A stretch of 64,000 nucleotides of DNA from CALMKX01 sp036274895 (lineage in GTDB: Bacteria; Acidobacteriota; Thermoanaerobaculia; Multivoradales; SZUA-115), in contig DASUEU010000057.1 in NCBI GenBank assembly GCA_036274895.1, forward strand, positions 62,001 to 126,000. The letters are read 5' to 3'. Shown piece after piece: positions 61,173 through 64,000 of this stretch. Numbering within the stretch: the stretch's first letter is position 1; every line of letters starts with the position of its first letter. The position numbers and the translations under genes are program-made. Below the pieces are notes generated by a model that worked only from the letters and a program-made list of their open reading frames with translations, searched no databases and was not told where the DNA came from.

Positions 61173-61784
61173 ATGGCTCGCAAGGCCCCGGGCACCTCGG
61201 CACCGCCCAAGAAGCGGAAGTACACCGCGAGCGCGGCCACCAGGGCCCAGCGCCGGGGCGCGGCCTGGAAGCACGGCCGGTCCGCCCAGACCGTGCTGCG
61301 CCAGGCCATCCCCCCCTGTAAGGACGCCACGTGCCCGGCGCACTTCCCTTGCGACCTGCGGCGCCGGGCCGACGAAGAGAAGCGACCCCTCGAGGTCTGC
61401 CCGGTCGCCATCGGCAACGGCGCGGCCCTCGCCGAGCGCTACCGCAAGGCGATGGAGACGGGCGACCTGCGGCCCTTGAGCGAGGCGGCGGCCCTCTCCC
61501 TGGGCACCATGCACGGCCTTTTCGACGCCGAGCTGGTCCACCTGGCCGGGGAGGGTCTGGTGGTCGACGAGGCGGTCCTGAGCCCCGCGGGGATCGAGAT
61601 CGGATCCAAGAAGGTCGGCAACCCGCGCGCCCCCCTCCTCTTCCAGCTCGCCAACCTGGTCGGGCTGACCGCCCGGGACCAGGCCGTCACCCGGAAGTCC
61701 CAGGCCGAACAGCAGCGGGACGAAGGCATCGGTGGCCTGCTCGAGGCCGTGGCCGCCAACCGCAGGAAGGTCCTCGGCCAGTGA
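61173..61784 (+). CDS. Small terminase-like protein, 203 aa
   Basis: Basic start (APPKKRKYTASAATRAQRRG), then CKDATCPAHFPCDLRRRADE with three Cys and CPVAIGNG, and a C-terminal helix-rich half ending VAANRRKVLGQ. It resembles the small, Cys-containing proteins that precede phage large terminases; no direct HTH is obvious. Its stop overlaps the TerL GTG by 4 bp, so the pairing is the main argument for the function. Confidence 0.65.
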   Translation: MARKAPGTSAPPKKRKYTASAATRAQRRGAAWKHGRSAQTVLRQAIPPCKDATCPAHFPCDLRRRADEEKRPLEVCPVAIGNGAALAERYRKAMETGDLRPLSEAAALSLGTMHGLFDAELVHLAGEGLVVDEAVLSPAGIEIGSKKVGNPRAPLLFQLANLVGLTARDQAVTRKSQAEQQRDEGIGGLLEAVAANRRKVLGQ

Positions 61785-63565
61785 GCCTGGTGATCCCCGA
61801 GGAGGCCCTCGAGCAGTTCCTCGCCGGCCGGGGCTGGTCGCTGCGCGGCCTCATGCGCGGGGACTACGAGCTCACGCTGGACGAGGTCCAGACCCACATC
61901 CTCACCGAGGACCCGGTCGTCTTCGCCGAGTCGATGCTCTGGGAGCGGGACGCTGACGAGCCCACACTCTGGCGCCTCTTCGACTACCAGAAGGGCTCGA
62001 TGCGCTACCGGGGCGACACGGTCCACCAGTGTGGCGCCGAGGTCGGCAAGTCGCGGGAGATCACGGCGCTCACCCTCTGGCGCACCACCACCCGCCGGGG
62101 GGACGTGCTGATCGCCGCGGCCCAGGAGGGCCACCTCGACGAGGTCTGGGAAGAGATCGCCTTCCAGCGCGAGGCGAGCCCCTGGATCGAGGCGCAGTTC
62201 AACCCCAAGGGCACCAAGGTCAAGCCCTACCGGTCCCATCGGCTCCGCAACGGCAACCGCATCCTGTTCCGGCCCTGCGGCAACGATGGCACCGCGCTGA
62301 AGTCGCTTCACATCAGCGGAACCATCTTCCTCGACGAGGCCGCCTCGGTCCGGAACAGAAAGGTTTTCGGCAACTTCTTCTCGCGCGCCAAGCCGGGCTG
62401 CGAGAGCCGCGTCTACGCCGTGCCGGACGGGGACCGCACCTCCCCCTACTTCGAGCTGACCGAAGAGTCGGTCGCCGTGGACGTGTTCCGGCCGGTCGCC
62501 GTGCCCGGCAAGCGGGCGAAGTTCATCTGGCCGAAGACCCTCATGCCCGAGCCCTGGTGGAGCCCGGAGCGCCAGGCCAAGCTGGCCCGCGAGCTGGGCG
62601 GCGTGGACTCTCCCGAATACCGGCAGAACGTCATGGGCGAGCACGGGGACCCGACCTCGTCCGTCTTCCCCTGGCCGGTCTTCAGCCAGTGCCTGCGCTA
62701 CGACCCCGACTACGTGGCCGTCAAGCTGACGCTCCAGGCCACGGATGGCTTGATCTATGTGGACGCCTACCGGCTGAACCAGGCCTATCAGGTGGCCGCG
62801 GCGGGGGACGAGTCCGACGAGGCCGCCGCGGGTCCGGAGGTCCCGATCTGCCGCGAGCAGGTCGCCTTCACCCCGGACGCCCTGACCACCCTGATCCGCC
62901 GCTTCTTCTCGCCCTCCGAGGGCCGCCAGCTCGCGCTCGGTGTGGACTTCGGCGGTTCGGAAAACCCCTCGGAGCTCCTGCTCTTCGAGCAGACGGGGCT
63001 GCGGCGGCGCGTCAAGGGCCGCTTGCACTTGAAGCGCTGGCCCTATCCGGACCAGGAGAGGGCCATCCGGGACCTCTTCGACGTGGTCGAGCCCGCCCTC
63101 GGCGCCGGCCTCGACTCGACCGGCGTGGGCGTCACCGTCGAGCAGCTGCTGCTCGAGATGCGGGAAGGGCGGCGCTACCTCGGGGGGGAGATCGGCGGCT
63201 ACGTCTTCAACAACACCGTGCCCGAGGTCGGGGAGGACGGTGAAGTGCTCCTCGACTCCCGGGACCGCCCCCGCATGGTCACCCTCAAGGAGCTGGCCAC
63301 GCGGATCCTCGAGCTGGAGATCCAGCAGCAAACGATCGAGTTTCCCTACGACCCGGACTTCATGGTGGCCTTCCCCGGCCACACCGCACGCATTGGCCCG
63401 AGCGGCCAACGGATCTACTCGAAGAAAAACGATCACTTGATCGATGCCTGCCGGGTCGCGGAGCTGCGCCTCCGCTTCCTCGGTGAGGGCGCGCCGGTGG
63501 ACCTGGGCGGATTCCAGGGCACCGGAGTGCTCACGGCTTCGGCGTCACTGAGGGAGGTGTACTGA
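61781..63565 (+). CDS. terL: Phage terminase large subunit, 594 aa
   Basis: GTG start overlapping the small subunit. ATPase half: Walker A-like CGAEVGKSREI, Walker B TIFLDEAAS, coupling region FGNFFSRAK. Nuclease half: first acidic site GVDFGGSENPSE, second LGAGLDSTGVGVT, third KNDHLIDACRVAELRL. Length is typical for TerL (about 450-600). It packages phage DNA; headful versus cos type cannot be decided. Followed by a 1-base overlap with a signal-peptide gene instead of a portal gene. Confidence 0.92.
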   Translation: MSLVIPEEALEQFLAGRGWSLRGLMRGDYELTLDEVQTHILTEDPVVFAESMLWERDADEPTLWRLFDYQKGSMRYRGDTVHQCGAEVGKSREITALTLWRTTTRRGDVLIAAAQEGHLDEVWEEIAFQREASPWIEAQFNPKGTKVKPYRSHRLRNGNRILFRPCGNDGTALKSLHISGTIFLDEAASVRNRKVFGNFFSRAKPGCESRVYAVPDGDRTSPYFELTEESVAVDVFRPVAVPGKRAKFIWPKTLMPEPWWSPERQAKLARELGGVDSPEYRQNVMGEHGDPTSSVFPWPVFSQCLRYDPDYVAVKLTLQATDGLIYVDAYRLNQAYQVAAAGDESDEAAAGPEVPICREQVAFTPDALTTLIRRFFSPSEGRQLALGVDFGGSENPSELLLFEQTGLRRRVKGRLHLKRWPYPDQERAIRDLFDVVEPALGAGLDSTGVGVTVEQLLLEMREGRRYLGGEIGGYVFNNTVPEVGEDGEVLLDSRDRPRMVTLKELATRILELEIQQQTIEFPYDPDFMVAFPGHTARIGPSGQRIYSKKNDHLIDACRVAELRLRFLGEGAPVDLGGFQGTGVLTASASLREVY

Positions 63566-64000
63566 TGAGAAAGGTTTTCCTCGTCGGCCTGCTGTTGGCC
63601 GCGCCGGTCCTGGCGCAGCTTCCGAGGACCGCCCCCGATGGTTCCGTGCCGTTTTGGAACGGAGACCTGCGGCGGTACGTCCAGAGGGCGACCTTCGCAC
63701 GAACGGTCACCGTCGATGCAACCGGGGCCGGTGACTACAGCACTCTGTCTGCTGCGCTGGCCTACGTCGCCGCGCAGAGCCGCGCCGACTATTCCGATTG
63801 GTGGTCGGTCCGACTCATGCCCGGCCGCTACACCTCGGGAGCGATCACGATCCCGGCCTGGACCACGGTCGAATGCGCCACCGACTCGCTCACCGGCGCG
63901 CAGGCGGCCCTCGGCACCTCGCCCTGTCTGATCGATGCCACGGCCACGACCGGCGCGGCCATCGCCCTCGATGGGGACGCTTCGAGCCTGATCGGTGTGG
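63565..64000 (+). CDS. Secreted beta-helix-like protein, partial (cut by the window edge)
   Basis: ATG shares a base with the TerL stop (TGATG). Residues 1-18 are a clear Sec signal (MRKVFLVGLLLAAPVLAQ). Then VTVDATGAGDYSTLSAAL and YTSGAITIPAWTTVECA match the opening of pectin-lyase-like right-handed beta-helix proteins (tail spikes, pectinesterase-like). The frame is open to the edge, 145 codons seen. A Sec signal is odd for a virion protein. It may be a surface or adhesion moron. Confidence 0.72.
   Translation, partial: MRKVFLVGLLLAAPVLAQLPRTAPDGSVPFWNGDLRRYVQRATFARTVTVDATGAGDYSTLSAALAYVAAQSRADYSDWWSVRLMPGRYTSGAITIPAWTTVECATDSLTGAQAALGTSPCLIDATATTGAAIALDGDASSLIGV

Larger units (their letters stand above)
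40337..64000. mobile_element. Prophage integrated in a tRNA-Gly gene (left end in window, right end outside)
   Basis: Left boundary: a truncated tRNA-Gly 3' half with the integrase gene 57 bp inside it. Internal modules follow temperate-phage order: integrase, divergent regulators, a long operon of small unknown proteins, methyltransferases, replication (DUF1376-like, DnaC-like, DnaB), two further recombinases, terminase small and large subunits, then the first post-terminase gene. No capsid, portal or tail genes are reached before the window ends. The size is at least 23.6 kb. Because the orphan piece is the 3' half, the restored full tRNA-Gly should mark the right end. Confidence 0.9.

Overview
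The window is one continuous GC-rich (roughly 70%) bacterial segment with three parts. The organism cannot be named from sequence alone. There is no strong Streptomyces signature. The neighbourhood of secreted DUF2092-like, DUF3224 and PQQ-propeller proteins, GTG starts with good Shine-Dalgarno sites, and a tRNA gene that encodes its own CCA fit a soil or sediment group such as Acidobacteriota or Myxococcota. That placement is a low-confidence inference.

Part 1 (3-32,988, all + strand) is the downstream half of a trans-AT NRPS/PKS biosynthetic cluster. The first gene enters from the left edge. It carries the end of an adenylation domain, a PCP, a thiazoline/oxazoline oxidase domain and three ketosynthases. 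The next gene overlaps it by 8 bp, encodes 6,949 aa, and carries the remaining modules. No acyltransferase domain is present in any module. The last module ends in two carrier domains, a DUF2156 (GNAT-like) domain, a PLP-dependent beta-eliminating-lyase domain and a thioesterase. This is the DUF-SH-TE arrangement known from LnmJ of leinamycin biosynthesis, where a cysteine lyase installs sulfur on the polyketide. Downstream is a tightly coupled beta-branching set: an LnmK-type acyltransferase/decarboxylase, a free ACP, an HMG-CoA synthase homologue, a second free ACP, and a KS decarboxylase with Ser in place of Cys. An ECH2-type decarboxylase domain sits inside module 4. The predicted product is a thiazole- or oxazole-containing, sulfur-bearing, beta-alkylated polyketide of the leinamycin type. 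Two donor ACPs with two different ways of charging them raise the possibility of two different branches.

Part 2 (33.1-40.3 kb) is ordinary chromosome: secreted or periplasmic proteins (a PQQ-like propeller, a DUF2092-like protein, a DUF3224 protein), a Tat-exported vanadium-haloperoxidase-like enzyme, a patch of decayed genes (methyltransferase remnant, frameshifted DUF2442 protein, frameshifted antitoxin), an SRPBCC protein and a small membrane protein.

Part 3 (40.3 kb to the right edge) is a temperate phage or prophage. It abuts a truncated 3' half of a tRNA-Gly(TCC), the expected orphan end of an integration into a tRNA gene. It reads: integrase; divergent HTH regulators with palindromic operators and a promoter giving a leaderless transcript; a long + strand operon of about 26 genes, mostly joined by 4-bp overlaps, carrying three DNA methyltransferases, an HNH protein, a DUF1376-like replication protein with an internal palindromic iteron array, a DnaC-like loader, a resolvase-like protein and DnaB; then two more tyrosine recombinases on the minus strand; then small and large terminase and the start of a secreted beta-helix protein cut by the window edge. 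The intact tRNA-Gly and the right attachment site should lie beyond position 64,000.
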